Shown one piece after another: positions 41,256-49,667 of a stretch of 64,000 nt of DNA; the first letter of the stretch is position 1; each line of letters begins with the position of its first letter. Below the pieces are notes generated by a model. That model ran no database searches. It worked only from the letters and a program-made list of their open reading frames with translations, and was not told the DNA's origin. Both the position numbers and the translations under genes were made by a program. Origin of the DNA: Pseudomonas sp. MIACH (lineage in GTDB: Bacteria > Pseudomonadota > Gammaproteobacteria > Pseudomonadales > Pseudomonadaceae); assembly GCF_001269925.1 (NCBI RefSeq), contig NZ_LHVO01000046.1, forward strand, positions 1 through 64,000, read 5' to 3'.

Positions 41256-43757
41256 ATGTCGCGCCTTGCTCGTCCCTTGCACCCACTGGCCCTGTCAGTG
41301 GCGTTGGCTTTCGCCGCCGTGCCGTTGCTGAACGTCCAATCCGCCTTCGCCGAAGAAAGCAGCAGCGCTGTGCGTTCCTTCCAGATTCCGGCCGGTGACT
41401 TGAGTCAGGCGCTCAATAGCCTGGCCGAGCAGGCGGGCCTGGTGTTGGCGTTTGATGCGAGCCTGACACGCGGCAAGCGCAGCAACGGTGTGAGCGGGCA
41501 ATACGCCACCGACGTGGCGCTGGCGCAGTTGCTCGCCGGCAGCGGCTTGCAGGCGCTGAAGATCTCTGCCGACCGTTACCGCCTGGAAGCCATCCCCGAT
41601 AACGGCAGCGCCATGGAGTTGCAGGCCACCACCATCAGTGGCGCCTACCAGGCCGAAAGCCCCACCGGGCCGGTCGCCGGTTATGTGGCCACGCGCAGTC
41701 TGTCGGGCACCAAGACCGATACCGCGCTGATCGAAACCCCGCAGTCGATCTCCATCGTCACCAAAGACCAGATGCGCGCGCAGAACGCCGAGAGCCTCAA
41801 CCAGATCCTGCGCTACAGCGCGGCGGTCATCCCGGAAACCCGCGGCGCCACGGCTTCGCGTCTCGACCAGTTGACCATCCGTGGTTTTTCTCCCGCCACT
41901 TACCTGGACGGCCTGCGCATGCCGTCGAGCCGTGATGCCTTGCCACAAAAGGATGCCTTTGACCTGGAGCGCGTCGAAGTGCTGCGCGGCCCGGCGTCGG
42001 TGTTGTACGGGCAGGGCACGCCGAGCGGGGTGATCAATATGGTCAGCAAGCGCCCGCTGGACACGCCGTTCCATGAAGTGGGCGTCGAATACGGCACGTT
42101 CAACAAAAAGCGCACCACCTTCGATTTGAGCGGGCCGATTGATGATCAGGGTATGTATTCCTACCGGGTGGCCGGGCTTTTCGACGATGCCGATGGCCAG
42201 GTCGAACACACCGAAACCCGTCGCCAGTCGTTGTCCAGCGCGTTCACCTGGCGGCCGGACGAAGACACCTCGCTGACCTTGCTCGGGCATTTCCAGAAGG
42301 ATCCCAAGGGTGCGTCCTACGGCTCGATGCCCGCCTGGGGCTCGGTGTTACACAGCCCGACCGGGCGCAGCATCGATGTGGACTTCTACGACGGCGAAAA
42401 GAACTTCGAGAAAAGTGATCGCGAGTACTACTCCATCGGCTGGGCGTTCGAGCATCACGTCAACGATGTGTGGACGGTGCGCCAGAACGCGCGTTACCTG
42501 CGCAGTGAGGGCCGGTACCGCAGCCTCTACAGCAACTACCTGATGGCGGATTACCGCACCATCCGCCGTTCCACCATCGCCAGTGACGTCGACATGGACG
42601 CCTACACCCTCGACAACCAGGTGCAGGCCAAATTCGACACTGGCCCACTGCAACATACCCTGCTGATGGGGCTCGACTACCAGAACACCAGCACCGATAC
42701 CTTGTCCGGCTCAGGGACGTATACCGCCGGGCCGACCCTGGATATTTTCAACCCGGTGTATGGCGCGGCCGTGCCGGTACCGGCGTACACCACCGACGGC
42801 ACGTCGCGCAGCGAACAGACCGGGGTCTACCTGCAAGAGCAGATGAAGTGGGACAAATGGGTGCTGTTGCTGGGCGGTCGTTATGACTGGGCCAGCACCG
42901 ACAGCACGACCAAGACCCTGCGCACCGCGGCCAAGAGCCAATCCTCCCTGGACAGCAAGGCCTTTACCGGGCGGATTGGCCTGGTCTATCTCTTCGATAA
43001 TGGCCTGGCGCCGTATGCCAGCTATGCGGAGTCGTTCAACCCGCAGTCGGGCACCGGTTACGGCGGATCGGTATTCAAACCGACCGAAGGCAAGCAGTAT
43101 GAAATCGGCATCAAGTACCAGCCGCCGGGCAGCAACAGCTTTATCACGGCGGCGATCTTCGACCTGCGCCAGACCAACGTCCTCACCACCGACCCGGACC
43201 CCACCCACCTGTGCGGCAGCGGTCGCTGCCAGAGCCAGGACGGTGAAGTGCAATCCCGTGGTTTTGAGCTCGAAGGCAAGGCCAGTCTCAACGACAACCT
43301 GGACATTACGGCGGCCTATGCCTACCTGGATAACCGCATCAGCAAGTCGAATAACACCGTGCGTTATGCGCCTATCAGCGATATCGGCGTAGGCCCGGCC
43401 ATCAACGCCGAAGGGACCACCACCTACGCGGTACCGCGCCACACGGCTTCGGTGTGGGCCGATTACACTTTCCATGATGGCAACCTCAAGGGCTTCGGTG
43501 CCGGCGCCGGTGCGCGTTATGTCGGCTCGTCCTGGGGCGATACTGCCAACACCCTGAAGGTACCGGGCTACACCCTGTTCGATGCGGCGGTGCACTACGA
43601 CATCCCGAACATCGCCAACCTCAAGGACAACCTGCGCCTGGCCCTGAACGCCACCAACCTGGCGAATAAAGAGTACGTCGCGTCGTGCTATTCCTACTCG
43701 TGGTGCTGGTATGGCTCACAGCGCACGGTGCAGGCGAGCGCGACCTACCAATGGTGA
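41256..43757 (+). CDS. TonB-dependent siderophore receptor with signalling (STN) domain
   Basis: An 833-residue ferric-siderophore receptor of the FpvA/FecA class. Signal peptide to about 32 (NVQSAFAEE). STN domain at about 38-112 (FQIPAGDLSQALNSLAEQAGLVLAFDASLTRGKRSNGVSGQYATDVALAQLLAGSGLQ). Plug at about 145-265 (TDTALIETPQSISIVTKDQMRAQ, GQGTPSGVINMVSKRP). The barrel ends ATYQW. The STN domain implies cell-surface signalling to a FecR-type anti-sigma factor, but no fecI/fecR pair is adjacent. It is a single gene with a CAGGA site before the ATG. Confidence 0.92.
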   Translation: MSRLARPLHPLALSVALAFAAVPLLNVQSAFAEESSSAVRSFQIPAGDLSQALNSLAEQAGLVLAFDASLTRGKRSNGVSGQYATDVALAQLLAGSGLQALKISADRYRLEAIPDNGSAMELQATTISGAYQAESPTGPVAGYVATRSLSGTKTDTALIETPQSISIVTKDQMRAQNAESLNQILRYSAAVIPETRGATASRLDQLTIRGFSPATYLDGLRMPSSRDALPQKDAFDLERVEVLRGPASVLYGQGTPSGVINMVSKRPLDTPFHEVGVEYGTFNKKRTTFDLSGPIDDQGMYSYRVAGLFDDADGQVEHTETRRQSLSSAFTWRPDEDTSLTLLGHFQKDPKGASYGSMPAWGSVLHSPTGRSIDVDFYDGEKNFEKSDREYYSIGWAFEHHVNDVWTVRQNARYLRSEGRYRSLYSNYLMADYRTIRRSTIASDVDMDAYTLDNQVQAKFDTGPLQHTLLMGLDYQNTSTDTLSGSGTYTAGPTLDIFNPVYGAAVPVPAYTTDGTSRSEQTGVYLQEQMKWDKWVLLLGGRYDWASTDSTTKTLRTAAKSQSSLDSKAFTGRIGLVYLFDNGLAPYASYAESFNPQSGTGYGGSVFKPTEGKQYEIGIKYQPPGSNSFITAAIFDLRQTNVLTTDPDPTHLCGSGRCQSQDGEVQSRGFELEGKASLNDNLDITAAYAYLDNRISKSNNTVRYAPISDIGVGPAINAEGTTTYAVPRHTASVWADYTFHDGNLKGFGAGAGARYVGSSWGDTANTLKVPGYTLFDAAVHYDIPNIANLKDNLRLALNATNLANKEYVASCYSYSWCWYGSQRTVQASATYQW

Positions 43758-43848
43758 TGGCACACCGATAAGGCAATTTAATGGCCCATTTGTAACAAAA
43801 TTCTCTCCAGAATCGCTTTTATTTTCAGGTGGTTAGGTGAGGAAGCAA

Positions 43849-44178
43849 ATGCGCACTGTTGGAATCATGCTGATTGCCTGCTCCCTGGCCGGCGGCGCCG
43901 CTGCCGTGCAGGCACGGGAGCTGCGCGAGGGTGACAAGTACATGTGCAGTTGGGGCGCCGGCACGGCCGCCAGGGCCCAGGAGCTGAAGCTGTCGGGGGT
44001 GTCGCTGTACGCCGCGCGGCAGAAGATCCAGACCATCAAGTTCAATAAATCCTGGATGCGCATGATGGCCATGGGCATCACCGAGCAGACGTATGACAGT
44101 CGCTCTCGGCTCAAGCCAGAAGCGATTCGCCAGAGTTTCTATCAGGATTGCGTGCGCTACAAAGTGGCACGTAAATGA
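43849..44178 (+). CDS. Small secreted hypothetical protein (109 residues)
   Basis: Signal peptide MRTVGIMLIACSLAGGAAAVQA, then a mature part of about 87 residues with two cysteines (YMCSWGAG and YQDCVRYK) that could pair in the periplasm. GAGG ribosome site before the ATG at 43849. The core (AARAQELKLSGVSLYAARQKIQTIKF) is helical. I recognise no domain, though such proteins are common in pseudomonads. Confidence 0.7.
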   Translation: MRTVGIMLIACSLAGGAAAVQARELREGDKYMCSWGAGTAARAQELKLSGVSLYAARQKIQTIKFNKSWMRMMAMGITEQTYDSRSRLKPEAIRQSFYQDCVRYKVARK

Positions 44179-44344
44179 TCGACCTGCTTGCTTAGCGCGT
44201 CAGCGGCATGCTGGATCGGCCCCCACAGGGGCTTACGCCAGCAAGTGCAGGCTCAGGGTTCTGGTAAGCCGTCGCTTTACAAATCCATGACATCTACTGT
44301 GTTTCTATTTGCATACAATTGCGTCCTTCACTAAGGAGGCCGGT

Positions 44345-44410
44345 ATGCAAACGCTAATTCGCGTGGCGACGCAGGGCGACGTTCGCTATCAGAAGAGCAG
44401 GGCATGGTAA
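44345..44410 (+). CDS. Possible 21-codon leader peptide gene
   Basis: ATG at 44345 stands five bases after a perfect AAGGAGG ribosome site. The product is 21 residues starting MQTLIRVATQGDVRYQKSRA. It ends four bases before the ATG of the next small membrane protein gene, whose own ribosome site is poor, so the two are probably coupled. Too short to judge by composition. Confidence 0.5.
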   Translation: MQTLIRVATQGDVRYQKSRAW

Positions 44411-44414
44411 GCCG

Positions 44415-44675
44415 ATGAGCCCGGCAGCCCGCCCATCGTCCACCAGCTTGCGCTCCCTCGCGGTCGGCGTGCTGTGCGTCGCTGTGTTATTGGGGGGCTA
44501 TTTCGTGCAACTCAACGCCAAGGCGGATCGCCAGCGCGAAGAAGCGGCGGAGCGTTTGGCGCTCTGCCGGCAGGTTGAACGGGTCGCCAGTGTGGCCACA
44601 TCCGGTGGCCTGGAACTTCGCGATACCTGCCAGCAATTGAGTGAGGGCGGAACGAAGAGTGTCACGCTGCCGTAA
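44415..44675 (+). CDS. Small single-span membrane protein (86 residues)
   Basis: One membrane helix at about 16-32 (AVGVLCVAVLLGGYFVQL). It is followed by a charged helix (NAKADRQREEAAERLALCRQVERV) and a short tail with a second cysteine (RDTCQQLSEG), so residues after the helix are probably periplasmic. Function unknown. The best ribosome site lies before the 21-codon ORF upstream. Confidence 0.6.
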   Translation: MSPAARPSSTSLRSLAVGVLCVAVLLGGYFVQLNAKADRQREEAAERLALCRQVERVASVATSGGLELRDTCQQLSEGGTKSVTLP

Positions 44676-44882
44676 CTAATAACCCTTTTTTATAAGTGGA
44701 AATGTCGACGGTAGTTGCACCAAAAAGTGGCACTTATTTGCCTCTCCACCTTAAAAAATATGTGGTTATTGAAGGACTTACGGCGCTTTTAATCCGACGA
44801 AAGGATATAAAATTTTCTTGTTACAGCTTTTTACACTCGTTACTATAGCCGGGCGTTCACCTCCCACGGTTTATGCATTTTT

Positions 44883-44920
44883 AAATCCCAAGTTTCCATC
44901 AGCTACTTGGGATTTTTTTT
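44883..44920. terminator. Rho-independent terminator in an AT-rich spacer
   Basis: AAATCCCAAG and CTTGGGATTT flank a 13-base loop and are followed by a run of eight Ts. It is not of the GGGAGGGGGC family. It ends a 200-base AT-rich stretch (44680-44880) with no ORF of note, so it could end a small RNA as well as the preceding small gene. Confidence 0.75.
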
Positions 44921-44941
44921 GCCTGCGATTTGACCCCCGCA

Positions 44942-45886
44942 TCAAACTTCATCGTCTGCAAACTCCGCGCGCATCCGCCCGTTGCGTTTGGCCTGATAGA
45001 GCAACTTGTCGACCTCTTCGACAAAACCCAGCATCGGGCTGCTGGAGTTGACGATGCGGGTACCCACGCCCAGGCTCAAGGTCAGCAGGTTCGACACTGC
45101 CGAAAAGCCATGATCGATCTGTTGCTGGCGGATCAGGTGCAGGCAACGTCCGGCGACCTGTTTGGCCGACGCTGCATCGGTTTCCGGCAGCAGCCACACA
45201 AATTCTTCACCGCCGATACGCGCGATGAAATCCCGGGGCCGGTTGGCAGCCAGTGACAGAGTGCGCGCGACCTGGCGCAGGCATTCGTCGCCCTTGATAT
45301 GGCCGTAGTGGTCGTTGTACTGCTTGAAAAAATCGATATCCAGGATGATCAGCGACAGCGGCAACTGGCTCCGCTGGGCGCTGGCCCATTCGCGCTCCAG
45401 CACGGTGTCGAACATGCGCCGGTTGGCGATGCCGGTGAGGCCGTCCTGATAGGAATATTCCTCGAGTTGTTTCTGCAGGCGCACCAAGTGTTCTTCGGTC
45501 TTCTTGCGCTCACTGATGTCGAACATAAAGCCAATCAGCGCCTCGACTTCGCCGTCCTTGCGCACCACATGCACCACGTCGCGAATCCACACGTAGTCGC
45601 CGCTCACCGTCAGCGCCCGGTAATCCGCCTCGTGGTCCACGCCGGCGCGGGACTGTGACACACAGAAATTCACCACGTATTCACGGTCATCCGGGTGCAT
45701 GCGTTCGACCCAGTCGTCCACACTGATCCAGCTTTGCGGCGTCCAGCCCAGCAGCGTTTCGATCTGTGGCCCGATATAGCTGAAGGTCATCGTCTGCCAA
45801 TCAATGCGCCAGGGGATGGCCTTCGTCGACTCCAGCAGCGTTCTGTATACGTCACTGTCGGGCAGGCTCGGCGGATCGATGCTCAT
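44942..45886 (-). CDS. PAS-GGDEF diguanylate cyclase
   Basis: A 314-residue soluble protein that should make cyclic di-GMP. A PAS fold spans about 15-125 (WRIDWQTMTFSYIGPQIETLLGWTPQSW, with a PAC end GFMFDISERKKTEEH). The GGDEF domain has the active-site GGEEF at 225-229 and an intact inhibitory site RPRD at 216-219, five residues before it, so feedback by product is expected. There is no membrane segment; the PAS domain senses an internal signal. Single gene. Confidence 0.92.
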   Translation of the reverse strand: MSIDPPSLPDSDVYRTLLESTKAIPWRIDWQTMTFSYIGPQIETLLGWTPQSWISVDDWVERMHPDDREYVVNFCVSQSRAGVDHEADYRALTVSGDYVWIRDVVHVVRKDGEVEALIGFMFDISERKKTEEHLVRLQKQLEEYSYQDGLTGIANRRMFDTVLEREWASAQRSQLPLSLIILDIDFFKQYNDHYGHIKGDECLRQVARTLSLAANRPRDFIARIGGEEFVWLLPETDAASAKQVAGRCLHLIRQQQIDHGFSAVSNLLTLSLGVGTRIVNSSSPMLGFVEEVDKLLYQAKRNGRMRAEFADDEV

Positions 45887-45982
45887 GGGGATGCTCGGGG
45901 ATGATGGCGAATAGCCAAGAGCCTCTTTTGATCGACGTCCAGAGTCAAGCGCAAGCCTGATGAGCAGACGAGAGGTCGTGGG

Positions 45983-46123
45983 TCAGCTGTTCACGCTGTC
46001 GGTCGTGGTGGTCGTCGCGCCGTAATAACGCCAGCAGCAATGGCGGTGTTCCGGCACGATCACGCAGCCGCTGAGGCTCACGATCAACAGGGCGACAACC
46101 AGCATAGATAGGCGACGGGACAT
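45983..46123 (-). CDS. Very small lipoprotein (46 residues)
   Basis: ATG at 46123 has AGGAAA upstream. The product starts MSRRLSMLVVALLIVSLSGC, a full lipoprotein signal with lipobox LSGC (Cys20). It is followed by only 26 residues (VIVPEHRHCCWRYYGATTTT then TDSVNS) with a His/Cys cluster, HRHCC. It is divergent from the YXWGXW protein gene and the ECF sigma cluster, with 223 bases between starts. The metal-like cluster and neighbours suggest an envelope metal or stress role (inference). Confidence 0.65.
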   Translation of the reverse strand: MSRRLSMLVVALLIVSLSGCVIVPEHRHCCWRYYGATTTTTDSVNS

Positions 46124-46346
46124 GGTATTTCCTCAGGGTGTGGGTTGCGTTATCCGTTGAACGCCGCCTCAGGCATAAATCCGTCGCGAACCTTTCAGAA
46201 ATTTCATCAAGCTCCGCCAGCCGCCGCGCAATACTGGACTCGGCCAGCGTCTGGAAAAAACTGCGCAGCCCGCGACGGATTTTTCCGCACCCGCCGTTCA
46301 ACCCATCAGCAACCTGCACTTTCTCGCGTTGCATGAAGGAGTTGCC

Positions 46347-46658
46347 ATGAGACCCCTGGCCACATTGCGTTTTGTTTTGCTTGCTCCGCTGGTCCTCGTC
46401 GCGTTTGTCAGCACCCCGACGTTTGCCCAGACTGAAATCATCATCCAGCAGGCGCCGCCGCCGCAGCGTGTGGAAATCATCCCGGCCGAGCGCCCCGGCT
46501 ACGCCTGGGACCGTGGTCACTGGCGTTGGGAAGGGCGAGGGTATGGCTGGGTGCCGGGCCACTGGCAGCCGGTGATGCGTCATGCACGCTGGGAGCCTGG
46601 CCATTGGGAAGCCCATGGCCCGAACTGGTACTGGCGCGAAGGGCATTGGATCCGCTGA
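46347..46658 (+). CDS. YXWGXW-repeat secreted protein
   Basis: A 103-residue protein with signal peptide ending TPTFAQ. The mature part has a Trp/His/Gly-rich repeat: YAWDRGHWRWEGRGYGWVPGHWQPV, ARWEPGHWEAHGPNWYWREGHWIR, in the WxxGHW style of YXWGXW proteins. The function is unknown; many sit beside envelope-stress genes. ATG at 46347 has AAGGAG upstream; an in-frame ATG at 46329 lacks one. The ECF sigma gene follows at once. Confidence 0.82.
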   Translation: MRPLATLRFVLLAPLVLVAFVSTPTFAQTEIIIQQAPPPQRVEIIPAERPGYAWDRGHWRWEGRGYGWVPGHWQPVMRHARWEPGHWEAHGPNWYWREGHWIR

Positions 46659-46689
46659 ACCCTGACCCTTGGCCCTGAGAACCGCCCGA

Positions 46690-47268
46690 TTGAAAGACAC
46701 TGATCCGGACGTTGAACTGCTGGCGCGTATCGGCAATAACGAACCTGCCGCCGTCAACGAAATGGTGACGCGCAAACTTCCGCGTTTGCTGGCGCTCGCC
46801 AGTCGGATCCTGGGGGATGCCGACGAGGCCAAGGACGTGGCTCAGGAAAGCTTCCTGCGTATCTGGCGCCAGGCGGCCCATTGGCGCAGTGGCGAGGCGC
46901 GGTTCGACACGTGGTTGCATCGGGTCGCGCTCAACCTGTGCCATGACCGCCTGCGCCGGCGCAAGGAGCGGCCTTTGGGCGATGAGGCGACGGTGGAGAT
47001 GGCAGACAGCTCGCCATCGCCTGAGGAACAACTGGAAAACCAGGATCGCAGCGCCCGCATGGCCGCCGCATTGGCGGCTTTGCCCGAGCGTCAGCGCGAA
47101 GCGATCGTGTTGCAGTACTACCAGGAGCTGTCGAACATCGACGCCGCGGCCCTGATGAATATCAGCGTCGAGGCACTGGAGAGCCTGCTGTCGCGGGCCC
47201 GACGCCAGTTGCGTAGCCAACTTGCCGACACACCCGGGCTCGCCCGCCCAGGAAGGGGAAAATCATGA
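46690..47268 (+). CDS. ECF-type RNA polymerase sigma factor
   Basis: A 192-residue sigma factor. Region 2 is VTRKLPRLLALASRILGDADEAKDVAQESFLRIWRQAAHW. Region 4 is LAALPERQREAIVLQYYQELSNIDAAALMNISVEALESLLSRARRQLRSQL. No ATG fits; starts at TTG 46690 (MKDTDPDVELLARI) or TTG 46669 are possible, and the shorter is closer to the family. Rare-start use would limit its level. The next gene overlaps it by 4 bases and encodes a single-span membrane protein likely to be its anti-sigma factor. Confidence 0.87.
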   Translation: MKDTDPDVELLARIGNNEPAAVNEMVTRKLPRLLALASRILGDADEAKDVAQESFLRIWRQAAHWRSGEARFDTWLHRVALNLCHDRLRRRKERPLGDEATVEMADSSPSPEEQLENQDRSARMAAALAALPERQREAIVLQYYQELSNIDAAALMNISVEALESLLSRARRQLRSQLADTPGLARPGRGKS

Positions 47269-47690
47269 CACCCGAACGCTTTGCTTACCTGGCCGACGTC
47301 TACGGCGCGGACTTGCATCGCTGGCCCGACGCGGAACGGGCAGGCGCCCAGGCGCTGCTCGACAGCGGCAACGTGCATGCGCGCGACGCCGTACAACAAG
47401 CGCGTTGGCTCGACAGTCGGTTGGACGGCCATCAACCTGCGTTCGCCGACGCCACGCTGGTCCGGCAGATACGCCAATCTGCCCCTCGCTCATTCTGGTC
47501 ACGCTATGCCAGCTGGTTATCGCCCGCCGGCCTTGTCGGCGCGGGCATTGCCGGTATTGTCACCGGGATGCTGGTGGCATCCATGAGCGTGCCGCTGCCG
47601 ATGCTGTCCGCTGAAGTGCTGCCCAGCGTCTTCGATCAAGGCGACGCCGAAGTCGTCTTTACCGTCAACGCCGAGGAAACCGAGCAATGA
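47265..47690 (+). CDS. Putative membrane anti-sigma partner (141 residues)
   Basis: A single membrane helix at about 86-108 (LSPAGLVGAGIAGIVTGMLVASM) separates an 80-residue cytoplasmic part from a 30-residue periplasmic tail. The cytoplasmic part begins MTPERFAYLADVYGADLHRWPDAERAGAQALL. No zinc-binding HxxxCxxC motif is present, so it is not a classic ZAS protein. Overlap with the sigma gene (ATGA) and topology suggest it holds the sigma factor at the membrane (inference). Confidence 0.7.
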   Translation: MTPERFAYLADVYGADLHRWPDAERAGAQALLDSGNVHARDAVQQARWLDSRLDGHQPAFADATLVRQIRQSAPRSFWSRYASWLSPAGLVGAGIAGIVTGMLVASMSVPLPMLSAEVLPSVFDQGDAEVVFTVNAEETEQ

Positions 47691-48175
47691 CCGTCAGATC
47701 CCTTAAACCGTGGTTGTTCGTTTCGGTATTGCTCAACGTGTTTTTGATCGGCGGCGTCGGGGGCGGGCTCTACCATTGGCTGGCCAGCAGCCCGCCCGCC
47801 GAGGCGGTGGTCAACCAGCACGGCCTGCGCCAGGCGATGTTCAAGCTGCCTGCGGAGCGGCGCAGGGAGCTGCGCCAACTGCTGCGCCACAATCGCGACG
47901 ACAGCCAGCCGCTGATCATGGCCGGACGTGAAGCGCGGTTGGGGGTGATCAAGCAACTGGAAGCGCCGACCCTGGACCGTGAGGCGTTGGTGGCCGAACT
48001 GGCCAAGGCGCGGGAGGCCGATGTGGCGCTGCGGGCATTGGTGGACAGCACCCTGGCGCAGTTCGCCGGCAACTTGCCCCAGGATGAGCGGCAGAAACTG
48101 GTGGAGGCCTTGTATTTGCGGGGGCAGGCGCGGGGTAAAGCGCCGGTGAGGGATAAGCCGCTACAAACGCCGTAG
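47687..48175 (+). CDS. Periplasmic heavy-metal sensor-like protein (CnrX/Spy type)
   Basis: A 162-residue protein anchored by one N-terminal helix (about 8-33), with a helical periplasmic domain. The repeated-helix pattern (LPAERRRELRQLLRHNRDDSQPLIMAGREARLGVIKQLEAPTLDREALVAELAKAREADVALRALVDSTLAQFAGNLPQDERQKLVEAL) is that of the metal-resistance/CnrX family. In CnrYXH systems CnrX senses metal and frees the sigma factor. Here it overlaps the preceding gene by 4 bases, giving sigma, anti-sigma and sensor in one operon. Confidence 0.8.
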   Translation: MTVRSLKPWLFVSVLLNVFLIGGVGGGLYHWLASSPPAEAVVNQHGLRQAMFKLPAERRRELRQLLRHNRDDSQPLIMAGREARLGVIKQLEAPTLDREALVAELAKAREADVALRALVDSTLAQFAGNLPQDERQKLVEALYLRGQARGKAPVRDKPLQTP

Positions 48176-48523
48176 AAAAGCTTTGACGATATGCCGGGTG
48201 GCGTCGGTGGTGTCCAGTTGGTCCAGGGCGCCATAGGCGTGCCACTGGCAGTCGACGATCTCGTTCAGAGGCCGTGCATCCGCGATATTCACCACCGAGG
48301 CTTCAAACACATGGTGGACGGTGTCGCGGGCTTTGAGCTCCTGCAAGTACAGCAGCCCGTCCACGTTCAACCCGGTTTCTTCTTCCAGCTCCCGTTCGGC
48401 GGCGCCGACCGGGCGCTCGTCGCGTTCGACCTTGCCGCCCGGCAATGCCCATTTTGACCTGGCCTTGCGCACGAAGAGGATATGCCCCTCGTGTTCGCAA
48501 ATGACTGTTGCGCGTATTTTCAT
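48161..48523 (-). CDS. Nudix hydrolase
   Basis: A 120-residue Nudix enzyme. The full Nudix box GX5EX7REUXEEXGU is present at about 30-52 (GKVERDERPVGAAERELEEETGL). The start MKIRATVICEHEGHILFVRKARSKWALPGG is typical of small MutT-like pyrophosphatases; the substrate cannot be told. ATG at 48523. The C-terminal end overlaps the convergent metal-sensor gene by 15 bases. Confidence 0.88.
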   Translation of the reverse strand: MKIRATVICEHEGHILFVRKARSKWALPGGKVERDERPVGAAERELEEETGLNVDGLLYLQELKARDTVHHVFEASVVNIADARPLNEIVDCQWHAYGALDQLDTTDATRHIVKAFLRRL

Positions 48524-48650
48524 CGTCTGTGCCCCCGCAGCGGGATGATTGTCATAAAAGTGTAATGCAATTGTCATGCTAAGTGGTTGTGGCGTGTCGG
48601 GGTGGGTATGTGGATACTGCGCGACTGATCAAAACGCACGAGGAAAACAG

Positions 48651-49631
48651 ATGAGCAGCGTACGCTGGGGCATGATCGGTTGTGGCAGTGTCACTGAAGT
48701 CAAGAGTGGACCCGCGTTCTACAAAGCGCCAGGTTCGGCCCTGGTGGCGGTGATGGGGCGCCGCGAAGAGGCCGTGCGCGATTATGCGTCACGCCATGGC
48801 ATTGCCCGTTACTACACCGACGCCCAGGCACTGATCAACGACCCCGAAGTGGACGCGGTGTACATCGCCACGCCGCCCGACAGCCACCTGGAATACAGCC
48901 TGATGGTGGCGGCGGCCGGCAAGCATTGCTGCGTGGAGAAGCCGATGTCGCTGAATGCCGAACAGAGCGCACTGATGCAGCGCACCTTCGAGCGTGCCGG
49001 GCTGCACTTGTTTGTCTCCTATTACCGGCGCTCGCTGCCGCGCTTCCAGCAAGTGCGCCAGTGGCTGCAAGACGGGCGCATCGGCACATTGCGTCATCTG
49101 ACCTGGACCCTGTGCAAGCCACCGGCCGCCGAGGATGCCAGCGCCGCCAACTGGCGCACCGACCCGAGCATTGCTGGTGGTGGTTACTTTGCCGACCTGG
49201 CCAGCCACGGGTTTGACCTGTTCCAGTACCTGGCTGGGGATATCGTCGAGGTCTCGGGCTTTACGGCACGACAGGCCGGAAGCTATGCGGCCGAGGACGC
49301 CGTGACGGCCTGCTGGACATTCAGTTCGGGCGCGCTGGGCATGGGCTGCTGGAACTTTGTCGCCGATCGCCGTGAGGATCGGGTCGAGTTGATCGGCAGC
49401 CACGGGCGCATTCAGTTCTCCGTCTTCGAAGACCAACCGCTGCGCCTGGAGGGCGAAACGAATGAGGTGCTGGAAGTGCCGTGCCACACGCATATCCAAT
49501 GGCACCACGTGTTGGCGATGAACGCGCATATTCGCGGCGAAGCCGAGCATCCGTCCCTGGCGATCGAGGCGTTGAAGACCGATCGGATCCTGGACAAGGT
49601 GTTGCAACGTAACCCCCATCATCCTGGGTAG
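48651..49631 (+). CDS. Gfo/Idh/MocA-family oxidoreductase
   Basis: A 326-residue NAD(P)-dependent dehydrogenase. Rossmann segment MIGCGSVTEVKSGPAFYKA, catalytic lysine in CVEKPMSLN, and YYRRSLPRFQQVRQWLQDGRIG with GGGYFADLASHGFDLFQYLAG. The substrate is probably a sugar or polyol, but there is no pathway context. ATG at 48651 has a GAGGAAA site. Single gene, unlike the iol dehydrogenases elsewhere in the window. Confidence 0.85.
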   Translation: MSSVRWGMIGCGSVTEVKSGPAFYKAPGSALVAVMGRREEAVRDYASRHGIARYYTDAQALINDPEVDAVYIATPPDSHLEYSLMVAAAGKHCCVEKPMSLNAEQSALMQRTFERAGLHLFVSYYRRSLPRFQQVRQWLQDGRIGTLRHLTWTLCKPPAAEDASAANWRTDPSIAGGGYFADLASHGFDLFQYLAGDIVEVSGFTARQAGSYAAEDAVTACWTFSSGALGMGCWNFVADRREDRVELIGSHGRIQFSVFEDQPLRLEGETNEVLEVPCHTHIQWHHVLAMNAHIRGEAEHPSLAIEALKTDRILDKVLQRNPHHPG

Positions 49632-49667
49632 TCGCGGTATACCTGGTTTTTTTCAAGGAATAGACGC

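Noticed and set aside
44287-44319. Sigma-70-like boxes ATGACA and TACAAT before the 21-codon ORF
   Set aside because: Spacing of 21 bases is too long for a credible promoter.
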